A stretch of DNA of 5,823 bases from Lachnospiraceae bacterium UBA3845 (GCA_002392705.1 DGHP01000194.1:1-5823); one strand, 5' to 3'; positions 1 through 5,476 are shown, counted from the first letter of the stretch. The notes: generated by a model not told the origin, from the letters alone. Translations and numbers: made by a program.

Positions 1-49
1 GGTCGACGTGGGCGATGATGGCGACATTTCTGACATCTTCTCTGGTCAT
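1..49 (-). CDS. typA: TypA/BipA ribosome-associated GTPase, N-terminal fragment
   Basis: Only the first 16 codons are inside the window, reading MTREDVRNVAIIAHVD from an ATG at 49; the gene runs off the left edge. The string VRNVAIIAHVD is the start of the G1 region of translational GTPases and, in established family knowledge, leads into HGKTTLVD in TypA/BipA. LepA normally has IRNFSIIAHID and EF-G has NIGIMAHID, so TypA fits best. The family binds the ribosome and assists 50S assembly and stress adaptation in the cytoplasm. A purine-rich GAAAGGGA about 5 nt upstream on the minus strand (54-61) serves as ribosome binding site. The P-loop lysine lies outside the window, so the identity rests on this short N-terminus. 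Confidence 0.82.
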   Translation of the reverse strand, partial: MTREDVRNVAIIAHVD

Positions 50-193
50 ATAATCCCTTTCTTGTTCTCTTTCCTGACGGAATTCCGGCGGGCGGACAGG
101 AGACCGTCCCTGGCCCGGGATTTGTAAGGAAGAGAACTGCGCGGCCGGAAAACCGCGTGAAATCAACCTTTTTCACTGCGCAATACCTGAGCT

Positions 194-221
194 ATTTTAT
201 CACAATTCTTTCCTATTGCAA
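194..221 (-). promoter_or_regulatory. Predicted sigma-A promoter for typA
   Basis: Read on the minus strand, TTGCAA (216-221) is followed after 16 bp by TAAAAT (194-199). The -10 is preceded by TGA, giving an extended -10 (TGnTAAAAT). Transcription would start near 187 and give typA a leader of roughly 138 nt. Within that leader CGCGG (140-144) and CCGCG (153-157) can form a small hairpin without a T-run. This is inferred from consensus matching only. Confidence 0.5.
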
Positions 222-228
222 GAATGAA

Positions 229-258
229 TTGCATTTCCCGGGAGAGGACGTATATAAT
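229..258 (+). promoter_or_regulatory. Predicted sigma-A promoter for the peptidase operon
   Basis: TTGCAT (229-234) and a perfect TATAAT (253-258) are separated by 18 bp. The start site would lie near 265, about 210 nt upstream of the M18 aminopeptidase start codon. Its -35 box is only 7 bp from the -35 of the predicted leftward typA promoter, so the two promoters are back to back. RNA polymerase binding at one may hinder the other. Confidence 0.6.
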
Positions 259-265
259 GATGCTG

Positions 266-406
266 CTGTTCACAGCTGCGGGCGGAACCATCGAAGTTCC
301 GCATCCCTGCGCGGCAGGGAGGACCTGCTCTGTATGCTGCTGCGTCAGGCGGAAATGCTGCCGGCGGAAGATACGGGTGACCCGCGGGATGGAAGGCCGT
401 GAACAG
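266..406 (+). promoter_or_regulatory. Candidate structured 5' leader (cis-regulatory RNA)
   Basis: The roughly 210 nt between the predicted start site and the M18 aminopeptidase gene is rich in perfect stems. The outer arms CTGTTCAC (266-273) and GTGAACAG (399-406) are complementary over 8 bp and, after one mismatch, can add pairs at 275-277 with 395-397. Inside are GCGGAAC/GTTCCGC (282-288 with 296-302, 7-nt loop), TCCCTGC/GCAGGGA (304-310 with 314-320, 3-nt loop) and CGGG/CCCG (374-377 with 381-384). This resembles a multi-stem domain closed by a P1 helix. I do not recognise a known riboswitch, T-box or SRP/6S signature, and no T-run follows any stem, so a transcriptional terminator is not evident. 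It could be an unknown regulatory RNA or simply a GC-rich leader. Confidence 0.35.
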
Positions 407-456
407 GATTATAATAATAACTGTTCCTGCGCAGGCAGGGTGCGTGTACAGGACAG
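401..456 (+). promoter_or_regulatory. Competing stem set near the ribosome binding site
   Basis: GAACAG (401-406), the 3' arm of the leader's closing stem, can instead pair with CTGTTC (421-426) across a 14-nt A/T-rich loop. CTGTTC (421-426) can in turn pair with GGACAG (451-456) using one G-U pair. The last stem ends 4 nt before the AGGAGG ribosome binding site (461-466). The loop also contains TATAAT (410-415) but has no good -35, so I treat that as weak promoter evidence. Mutually exclusive pairing of this kind is what a switch would need, but it is inferred from complementarity only. Confidence 0.3.
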
Positions 457-474
457 AATGAGGAGGAAATCGGA

Positions 475-1938
475 ATGAACCGGGATAATCAGTGGGTAAA
501 GTATTCGGACAGTCAGCTGAAGGAGCTGAATGATCTGGCGGAGAACTACAAGCGCTTTATGACGGCCGCCAAGACGGAGCGGGAGTGTGTGCGGGAGGCT
601 GTCCGGCTGGCGGAAGAGGCCGGCTGCAGGAATCTTGAGGATGTCATCGCCAAAGGGGAAAGCCTGAAGGCCGGGGACCGTGTGTATGCGGTCTGGATGA
701 AGAAGACGATGGCGCTGTTTACGATCGGCAGACTGCCGCTGGAGAAGGGCATGCGGATCCTGGGAGCCCACATCGATTCCCCGAGGCTCGACCTGAAGCA
801 GAATCCGCTCTATGAAGATACGGAGATGGCCTACCTGGATCTGCATTATTACGGCGGAATTAAAAAATATCAGTGGACGGCGATTCCACTGGCGATTCAC
901 GGCGTCGTCGCGAAGAAGGACGGCAGCCTGGCGGAGATCGTGATCGGCGAGAAGGAAGGGGATCCTGTTTTCTGCGTCACGGATCTGCTGATTCACCTGG
1001 CCGCGAAGCAGATGGAGAAGCCCCTGTCAAAGGGAGTCGAAGGTGAGAACCTTGACCTGCTGATCGGCTCCAGACCGATTGTGATTAAGAACGATTCCGA
1101 ACAGGCATGCGCAGAAAAAGAGAACGTCTCTGATTCTGCTGATGCGGGAGATAAAAAAGCATCCGCTTCTGCTTCTGATCTGGTCAAGAAGATGGTTCTG
1201 CAGATCCTGAAGGAGCACTATGACATGGAGGAGGAAGATTTTCTCTCCGCCGAGCTGGAAGTCGTCCCGGCAGGCGCCGCCAGGGATCTGGGTTTCGACC
1301 GCAGCATGGTCGCCGCCTACGGGCAGGATGACCGGGTATGCGCCTATACCTCCCTGGACGCTTTCCTGAAGGTGAGGGATCCGGAATATACCAGCTGCTG
1401 CCTGCTGACGGACAAGGAAGAGATCGGCTCTGTCGGCGCGACCGGCGCATGCTCGCATTTCTTTGAAAATACGGCGGCCGAGCTTATGAACTGCTGCGGT
1501 TCATTCTCCGAACTGAAGCTGAGAAGGTGCCTTGCGGCTTCCCGCATGCTCTCCTCGGATGTGTCTGCCGCTTATGATCCGCTCTATGCGGAGGCTTATG
1601 AGAAACGCAATTCCGCTTATTTCGGAAGGGGAATCGTTTTCAACAAATATACGGGTGCCCGCGGCAAGTCCGGAAGCAATGACGCGAATGCGGAATATGT
1701 CGGCTGGATCCGCCGGGCGATGGATGACGGAAAGGTTGCCTTCCAGACAGCGGAGCTGGGCAGAGTCGACGTGGGCGGAGGCGGAACGATTGCCTACATC
1801 TCCGCCGCATACGGGATGAATGTGGTGGACGCAGGCGTTGCGGTCCTGAACATGCATGCGCCGATGGAAGTAACCAGCAAGGCGGATATCTACGAGGCGA
1901 GAAACGCTTATATGGCTTTCCTGACGGCGCAGGAGTAA
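475..1938 (+). CDS. M18 family zinc aminopeptidase (aspartyl/aminopeptidase I type)
   Basis: This is a 487-residue cytoplasmic metallo-aminopeptidase of family M18. The family removes N-terminal residues from peptides, often acidic or neutral ones, usually with a dinuclear zinc site in a large oligomer. The metal and catalytic motifs are all visible: HIDSPR (H99, D101), QDDRVC (D285/D286), DKEEIGS (E315 as general base, E316 as ligand), SSDV (D362) and MHAPMEV (H461). The family blocks KYTGARGKSGSNDANAEYVG (391-410) and GRVDVGGGGTIA (429-440) are also present. The start is supported by AGGAGG (461-466) with an 8-nt spacer. The one oddity is a low-complexity Ser/Ala/Asp/Glu/Lys stretch at residues about 207-235, between the IGSRPIVI strand and the next helix, which probably explains the slightly greater length. 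The gene follows a long structured leader and precedes pepT with no terminator between them, which suggests a shared role in peptide catabolism. Confidence 0.93.
   Translation: MNRDNQWVKYSDSQLKELNDLAENYKRFMTAAKTERECVREAVRLAEEAGCRNLEDVIAKGESLKAGDRVYAVWMKKTMALFTIGRLPLEKGMRILGAHIDSPRLDLKQNPLYEDTEMAYLDLHYYGGIKKYQWTAIPLAIHGVVAKKDGSLAEIVIGEKEGDPVFCVTDLLIHLAAKQMEKPLSKGVEGENLDLLIGSRPIVIKNDSEQACAEKENVSDSADAGDKKASASASDLVKKMVLQILKEHYDMEEEDFLSAELEVVPAGAARDLGFDRSMVAAYGQDDRVCAYTSLDAFLKVRDPEYTSCCLLTDKEEIGSVGATGACSHFFENTAAELMNCCGSFSELKLRRCLAASRMLSSDVSAAYDPLYAEAYEKRNSAYFGRGIVFNKYTGARGKSGSNDANAEYVGWIRRAMDDGKVAFQTAELGRVDVGGGGTIAYISAAYGMNVVDAGVAVLNMHAPMEVTSKADIYEARNAYMAFLTAQE
1061..1182 (+). other. Low-complexity linker inserted in the M18 aminopeptidase
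   Basis: Codons for residues about 205-236 encode a hydrophilic Ser/Ala/Asp/Glu/Lys segment (for example ENVSDSADAGDKKASASAS). It lies between the conserved LDLLIGSRPIVI block and the LVKKMVLQILKEHY helix. As I recall clostridial M18 proteins, this junction is a short acidic loop, so this copy appears expanded by roughly 20-25 residues. It would be a flexible surface loop away from the zinc site. The expansion is judged from memory of the family, not from an alignment. Confidence 0.5.
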
Positions 1939-1943
1939 AGACA

Positions 1944-1987
1944 GCGGCCGCATGACCGGGAGTTAACCGGTAATGACCGGCGGCCGC
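1944..1987 (+). repeat. Intercistronic GCGGCCGC palindrome pair
   Basis: Two identical copies of the self-complementary octamer GCGGCCGC (1944-1951 and 1980-1987) flank 28 bp. That spacer contains two ATGACCGG direct repeats (1952-1959 and 1972-1979) and a CCGG/CCGG pair (1956-1959 and 1967-1970). In RNA the octamers can form an 8-bp stem just after the M18 stop codon. No T-run follows, so it is more plausibly an mRNA-stability or processing element, or neutral GC-rich spacer, than a terminator. Confidence 0.45.
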
Positions 1988-2037
1988 GGAGGGAAAGACC
2001 TTCTGTCAGGACCATCGGGACGAGAGAGAATCAGCTG

Positions 2038-2059
2038 CGGCCGGAAAATACGGCCGGAA
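2038..2059 (+). repeat. Short direct repeat CGGCCGGAA upstream of pepT
   Basis: CGGCCGGAA occurs at 2038-2046 and again at 2051-2059, separated by 4 bp, just before the pepT ribosome binding site. CGGCCG is palindromic, so the two copies can also pair as a hairpin with an 8-nt loop. The same CGGCCGGAAAA string occurs once more at 142-152, in the typA leader region. No function is evident. Confidence 0.35.
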
Positions 2060-2078
2060 TAATGAGGGAGAACAGATC

Positions 2079-3329
2079 ATGAAAGCATATGAGAGGCTGA
2101 TCCGCTACGCACAGGTCTGGACGACCAGCGACGAGAGCAGCTGCGCGACGCCGAGCACGGAGCGCCAGTTTGACCTGGCCCGGATGCTGGAGGCGGAGAT
2201 GAAGGAGATGGGCATCGCGGATGCCCGCCTGGATGAGCATTGCTATGTATACGGAACGATACCGGCCACACCGGGTTATGAGGACAGGCCGCGGATCGGC
2301 TTCATTGCCCATATCGATACGGCACCGGATTTCAGCGGGAAGGGCGTGAAGCCGCAGCTGCATGAGAATTACGACGGGGGCCTGCTGCCGATCGGCTGCG
2401 GCAGGGAGCTGGATCCGGAACTCTTTCCGCATCTGAAGGGCCTCAAAGGCCATACCCTGATCACGACCGACGGTTCCACGCTGCTCGGCGCGGACGACAA
2501 GGCGGGGATCGCGGAGATCCTGACCATGGCGGAGACGCTTCTGAAGACGGATCTGCCGCACGGACAGGTATCGCTTGCGTTTACGCCGGATGAGGAGATC
2601 GGATCGGGCGCGCATCTGCTGGATATCCCCGCTTTCGGGGCACAGTACGCCTACACCGTGGACGGCGGGCAGCCCGGTGAGATCACCTATGAAACCTTCA
2701 ACGCGGCGGCAGCGGATTTTGAGATCCGCGGCGTGAGCGTGCATCCGGGCAGCGCGAAGGGCGTTATGGTAAATGCCGCTCTTGTGGCCATGGAGATCAA
2801 CGCCATGCTGCCATCGGCGGAGATTCCGGCAAAGACAGAGCATTACGAGGGCTTTTTCCATCTGTGCTCCGTTGAAGGAAATGTGGAAAAGGCGTCTTTG
2901 AAATATATCGTCAGAGACCATTCCGCCTCCCATTTTGAGGCAAGGCTCGAGTGCCTGCAGCTGATCGGGAAGACCCTGAATGAGAAATACGGACAGGGCA
3001 CGGTCAGCCTGACTGTCCACCGCCAGTACCGCAATATGGAAGAGAAGATCCGGCCGTGCATGCATCTGGTCGAAACGGCGAAAAGGGTCATGGAGAAGCT
3101 GGGCGTCACACCCGACACGGAACCGGTCCGGGGCGGAACGGACGGCGCGGAGCTCTCCTTCCGGGGGCTGCCCTGCCCGAATCTGGGAACCGGAGGCTAC
3201 AGCTTCCACGGACCGATGGAGCATATCTCCGTTGAAAATATGGATCTCTGCGTAAAGATCCTGCTCGGAATCGTGGAGGAATACGCACAGTGCAGACCCG
3301 CGGGCGGGCAGACGCAGTCCGGCAGCTGA
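2079..3329 (+). CDS. pepT: Peptidase T (tripeptide aminopeptidase, M20B)
   Basis: This 416-residue cytoplasmic zinc enzyme releases the N-terminal residue from tripeptides, feeding imported peptides into amino acid pools. The full M20 motif set is present: HIDTAPD (H78, D80), LGADDKAG (bridging aspartate, probably D139), DEEIGSG (E172 as general base, E173 as ligand), YTVDGG (D195) and GPMEHIS (H382). The dimerisation/lid domain lies in the middle at about residues 208-320, with VSVHPGSAKG near its start and R279 in IVRDHS matching the family's substrate carboxylate-binding arginine. The overall length is normal, with a short hydrophilic tail (about 404-416). The start is fixed by GAGGGAG (2064-2070) with an 8-nt spacer. 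It follows the M18 gene after 140 bp with no recognisable promoter or terminator, so co-transcription is likely. The operon ends at the terminator downstream. Confidence 0.96.
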   Translation: MKAYERLIRYAQVWTTSDESSCATPSTERQFDLARMLEAEMKEMGIADARLDEHCYVYGTIPATPGYEDRPRIGFIAHIDTAPDFSGKGVKPQLHENYDGGLLPIGCGRELDPELFPHLKGLKGHTLITTDGSTLLGADDKAGIAEILTMAETLLKTDLPHGQVSLAFTPDEEIGSGAHLLDIPAFGAQYAYTVDGGQPGEITYETFNAAAADFEIRGVSVHPGSAKGVMVNAALVAMEINAMLPSAEIPAKTEHYEGFFHLCSVEGNVEKASLKYIVRDHSASHFEARLECLQLIGKTLNEKYGQGTVSLTVHRQYRNMEEKIRPCMHLVETAKRVMEKLGVTPDTEPVRGGTDGAELSFRGLPCPNLGTGGYSFHGPMEHISVENMDLCVKILLGIVEEYAQCRPAGGQTQSGS

Positions 3330-3339
3330 AGAAGCTGCC
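3321..3339 (+). repeat. Hairpin across the pepT stop codon
   Basis: GGCAGCT (3321-3327) and AGCTGCC (3333-3339) form a perfect 7-bp stem with a 5-nt loop that includes part of the TGA stop codon. No T-run follows, so it is not a terminator by itself. It may protect the mRNA 3' end together with the true terminator 40 nt further on, or may be incidental. Confidence 0.4.
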
Positions 3340-3380
3340 ATGTATCCGGGCGCGTTTGAACCGGGATGAAACAGAATAAA

Positions 3381-3420
3381 AAGACGGGAGAACGGTGACA
3401 GGCCGCTCTCCCGTTTTCTT
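3381..3420 (+). terminator. Bidirectional intrinsic terminator between convergent genes
   Basis: ACGGGAGA (3384-3391) pairs perfectly with TCTCCCGT (3407-3414). An inner CGG/CCG pair (3393-3395 with 3403-3405) tightens the loop, and flanking A-T pairs extend the base. TTTTCTTTTCTT follows on the plus strand, giving a clear Rho-independent terminator for pepT. Read on the minus strand, the same hairpin is followed by CTTTTTATT, so it can also end the convergent reductase transcript, whose stop codon is about 50 bp away. Confidence 0.88.
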
Positions 3421-3468
3421 TTCTTAATTCCCTGTCCTTTTCCGGGGCCAGAGAATTGTCTGAATTAC

Positions 3469-5340
3469 TTACTGCTGTGCGTACGCAGCGCTTGCTCTGC
3501 CGATCATGCGGCCGCCGTTGAACGCGGCTCCGAGGGTGACGCCCTCGATCAGCGGGTAGCTGTTATTGTAGAACTCGGCTACATCAGCGCCTGCGGCATA
3601 CAGGCCGTTGATGACTGTGCCGTCATCCTTGATGACCTGCAGATTGCTGTTGACCAGCACGCCGCCGATGGCTCCGAGGCTCATGGGACGGGCCTTTACC
3701 GCATAGTAGCCGCCCTCTCCCAGAGAGGTGAGATACTTGCTGTCCTTGCCGAGGATCTGGTCTGTGCCTGCTTCGCAGTCCGCGTTGTACTGAGCGATGG
3801 TCGCCGCAAGGTTTTCGGGGTTCACGCCCATATTCTCAGCCAGTTCTTCCGCGCTTTCGCCTTCGAAGACGATTCCTTTTTCCACGCCGTCGTCCAGAGC
3901 TTCGATGAAGCCTTCCCAGCCTTCGTCAAGAGAGAAGAGCGGGATGGTGGGCTCGTAATTGACGGTTGTATCCACGCCGTAATAAGAAGCGCCGGATGCC
4001 TGCAGGTTTTCTGCCATCTCTTTGGAGATAATGGCGTAGAAATATTCGCCCTGGGCGAAGGTGGAGTTGGATGCGAGGGCGGTATCATAGTTCAGGTCTT
4101 CAGGGCAGAAACGGCTGCCGCGGGTATTGACCCAGATGCAGTTGGGCAGATACATCGCCTGGGCGATCTTATCCTCGCCGCTTCCGGTACGGATGCCGGA
4201 GAAGCTGGTGATGCCGTGAAGCTGCTGGATGGTCTTGCCTTTTCCGGCACCGATGGCCTGGCTCATGGCAGCGCCGTCGCCGGTCTGGGTTCCGGTGGAG
4301 AACTCTTCGAGATGGAAGCCGACCTCAGCTTCAACAGCTTCTTCGTTGGCGGCGAAACCGCCGGTGCACAGGCATACCGCCTTCGTGGAGATGTGAAGGA
4401 TCGTTCCGTCCGCCTGGCGGGCCTTGATTCCGGTGATTGTATCATCAGAAGCTTCCAGTTCGAAAGCCGGAGTCTGCAGATAGACCTCGCCGCCTGCTTC
4501 CGTGAAGCGGTCGATCAGCACTTCATAGTATCCATACTTGTTTTCCTGGTCTTCATAGATCAGGTAGGTCGGATATCCGCCTTCATGCGCGGCCTGCTCA
4601 TTGCCCATGAAGGTAAACATCATGCCGTTGTCCTCCAGCCAGTTCGCGGTCTCTCCGGAATCCTTGAACAGATTGTAGAAGAGGGTGCCGTCGCAGAGCC
4701 AGCAGTTGTAATCCATCCAGTCACGCCATACTTCCTGGATCGTGAAGGTTCCGGCCACGCCGGCCTCTTCCTGGTCCCGGCTGTCGATGGCCATCGGGCC
4801 GCCGGCGATGATGGATACGCCGCCGACAGAGGCTGCCTTCTCAAGAAGGATCGTCTTCGCGCCGTTCTGCTGTGACGCAAGGGCTGCGGTTACTCCGGCT
4901 GCGCCTGCGCCGACGACAACCACGTCCGCTTCCATCTCAACCACTTCAGCCTCTGTTTCACTTGCACTTTCATCAGCGGAGGCTTCAAAGTCGGCAAGAT
5001 CGCCGCCTGCCTGCGTGATGGCATCGGCAACGGCTGCCTTGATGGCATCAGAGGTAACGGTGGCTCCGGTGACGGAATCTACGTTGTAGGCGTTCGCATC
5101 GACGATGGCTGCCGGGATCTGCTCCAGAGGAAGCCCTGCGATCTCCGGGGTTTCGTTCTGCTCTGTAACGACAACGGACGCGATGGCGCCGTTTTCAAAG
5201 GTGGTCTCCACGACGACAGGGCCATCCTTGCCCTCGGCACTTGCAGTGTAGGTGCCGTCCGTTACAGCTGCGGATGCCGCTGTACTCAGGCACAGGGCTG
5301 CAGCAACAGGAAGAATCAGGTGCATCAGTTTTCTGGTCAT
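3469..5340 (-). CDS. Secreted FMN-binding/FAD flavoprotein reductase (fumarate/urocanate reductase-like)
   Basis: This 623-residue exported flavoprotein starts with a Sec signal peptide (residues 1-24, cleavage after ASA). An FMN_bind domain follows (about 26-112), with DSVTGAT at 88-94 matching the Dxx(S/T)GAT flavinylation motif; T94 is the likely site of covalent FMN attachment by an ApbE-type transferase. An acidic linker (about 114-138) leads to an FAD_binding_2 domain with the GAGAAG dinucleotide fold at 144-149. Known relatives such as UrdA and extracellular FrdA take electrons from membrane flavin carriers to reduce an external acceptor. By eye the fumarate-reductase catalytic positions are changed (see findings), so the substrate is unknown. 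CWLC at 213-216 is an unusual CxxC. There is no CXXCH, so no heme. An upstream in-frame ATG at 5415 is rejected because it lies in the promoter; the chosen ATG has GGAGG 7 nt before it. Confidence 0.9.
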   Translation of the reverse strand: MTRKLMHLILPVAAALCLSTAASAAVTDGTYTASAEGKDGPVVVETTFENGAIASVVVTEQNETPEIAGLPLEQIPAAIVDANAYNVDSVTGATVTSDAIKAAVADAITQAGGDLADFEASADESASETEAEVVEMEADVVVVGAGAAGVTAALASQQNGAKTILLEKAASVGGVSIIAGGPMAIDSRDQEEAGVAGTFTIQEVWRDWMDYNCWLCDGTLFYNLFKDSGETANWLEDNGMMFTFMGNEQAAHEGGYPTYLIYEDQENKYGYYEVLIDRFTEAGGEVYLQTPAFELEASDDTITGIKARQADGTILHISTKAVCLCTGGFAANEEAVEAEVGFHLEEFSTGTQTGDGAAMSQAIGAGKGKTIQQLHGITSFSGIRTGSGEDKIAQAMYLPNCIWVNTRGSRFCPEDLNYDTALASNSTFAQGEYFYAIISKEMAENLQASGASYYGVDTTVNYEPTIPLFSLDEGWEGFIEALDDGVEKGIVFEGESAEELAENMGVNPENLAATIAQYNADCEAGTDQILGKDSKYLTSLGEGGYYAVKARPMSLGAIGGVLVNSNLQVIKDDGTVINGLYAAGADVAEFYNNSYPLIEGVTLGAAFNGGRMIGRASAAYAQQ

Positions 5341-5345
5341 AGTAT

Positions 5346-5353
5346 TTCCTCCA
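5346..5353 (-). promoter_or_regulatory. Ribosome binding site fixing the reductase start
   Basis: On the minus strand TGGAGGAA, with GGAGG core at 5348-5352, sits 7 nt before the ATG at 5340. The protein begins MTRKLMHLIL, a classic signal-peptide n- and h-region. This decides for the 5340 start over the in-frame ATG at 5415, whose extra 25 residues are not signal-like and overlap the -10 and -35 region. Confidence 0.85.
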
Positions 5354-5356
5354 TGC

Positions 5357-5380
5357 TTGTGAGATTGTGAGAATGTGACC
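5357..5380 (-). repeat. Tandem 8-bp repeat in the reductase 5' UTR
   Basis: On the plus strand TTGTGAGA occurs twice in tandem (5357-5364 and 5365-5372), followed by a third degenerate unit ATGTGACC (5373-5380). The repeats occupy almost the whole predicted 5' UTR between the start site and the ribosome binding site. They could be a protein-binding array or an RNA element. No regulator family is recognised. Confidence 0.45.
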
Positions 5381-5385
5381 TGCCC

Positions 5386-5414
5386 ATTATAACCCATGTT
5401 AAGGGTATATTGCA
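5386..5414 (-). promoter_or_regulatory. Predicted sigma-A promoter for the reductase
   Basis: Read on the minus strand, a perfect TATAAT (5386-5391) is preceded after 17 bp by TGCAAT (5409-5414), a poor -35. Transcription would start near 5379, about 38 nt before the ATG. The weak -35 next to a perfect -10 suggests activator dependence, and the inverted repeat immediately upstream (5416-5443) is well placed for such a factor. Confidence 0.55.
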
Positions 5415-5415
5415 T

Positions 5416-5443
5416 CTGAAAATTAATCTTCGGCTAATTTCAG
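5416..5443. promoter_or_regulatory. Candidate operator: inverted repeat in the divergent promoter region
   Basis: CTGAAAATTA (5416-5425) and TAATTTCAG (5435-5443) are inverted copies differing by a single extra A in the left arm, with a 9-bp spacer. The element lies just upstream of the leftward -35 and about 25 bp upstream of the rightward -10, the usual place for a shared regulator of divergent genes. The binding protein is not identifiable from this sequence. Confidence 0.45.
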
Positions 5444-5467
5444 GGTCACACTTTGCACATAAAGCGG

Positions 5468-5476
5468 TGCTAGGAT
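5468..5476 (+). promoter_or_regulatory. Weak extended -10 promoter for the repeat protein
   Basis: TGCTAGGAT (5468-5476) matches an extended -10 (TGnTAnnnT) and would start transcription near 5483, about 40 nt before the ATG. No acceptable -35 is found at 16-18 bp; TTGCAC at 5453-5458 is too close. Expression may depend on an activator bound to the inverted repeats upstream. Confidence 0.35.

Larger units (their letters stand above)
50..474. other. Long divergent intergenic region, typA to peptidase operon
   Basis: This 425-bp stretch has no convincing gene. It holds two back-to-back promoters (194-221 minus, 229-258 plus), the short typA leader on the left and the structured peptidase leader on the right. 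Small open frames exist here, the most notable being a Cys/Arg-rich one that ends in an ATGA overlap with the M18 start codon. None shows protein-like composition or a recognisable domain. Confidence 0.6.

Noticed and set aside
281..302. Possible T-box element (GGCGGAACC...)
   Set aside because: The conserved AGGGUGGNACCGCG bulge sequence and a following terminator with a T-run are absent.
336..396. Resemblance of the leader (GTCAGGCGGAA...GCTGCC) to the SRP RNA apical domain
   Set aside because: The paired arrangement and the GGAA tetraloop context of SRP RNA cannot be reproduced; the match is only a few short words.
401..426. GAACAG-N14-CTGTTC as a LexA-type operator
   Set aside because: Bacillota LexA boxes have a 4-bp spacer between GAAC and GTTC; this spacing is far too long.
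409..996. 195-codon open frame on the minus strand over the M18 start
   Set aside because: It is antisense to the well-supported M18 N-terminus and has no protein family signal.
2031..3341. 436-codon open frame on the minus strand covering pepT
   Set aside because: It lies wholly antisense to a peptidase T with all catalytic motifs; its translation is Arg/Leu/His-rich with no recognisable domain. Long antisense frames are expected opposite GC-rich genes.
4216..4875. 219-codon open frame on the plus strand
   Set aside because: It is antisense to the FAD domain of the reductase, has no ribosome binding site and no recognisable domain.
5341..5415. Upstream in-frame start giving the reductase 25 extra residues
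   Set aside because: The ATG at 5415 sits in the predicted -35/-10 region, has no ribosome binding site, and would place non-signal residues before a clear signal peptide that has its own GGAGG.
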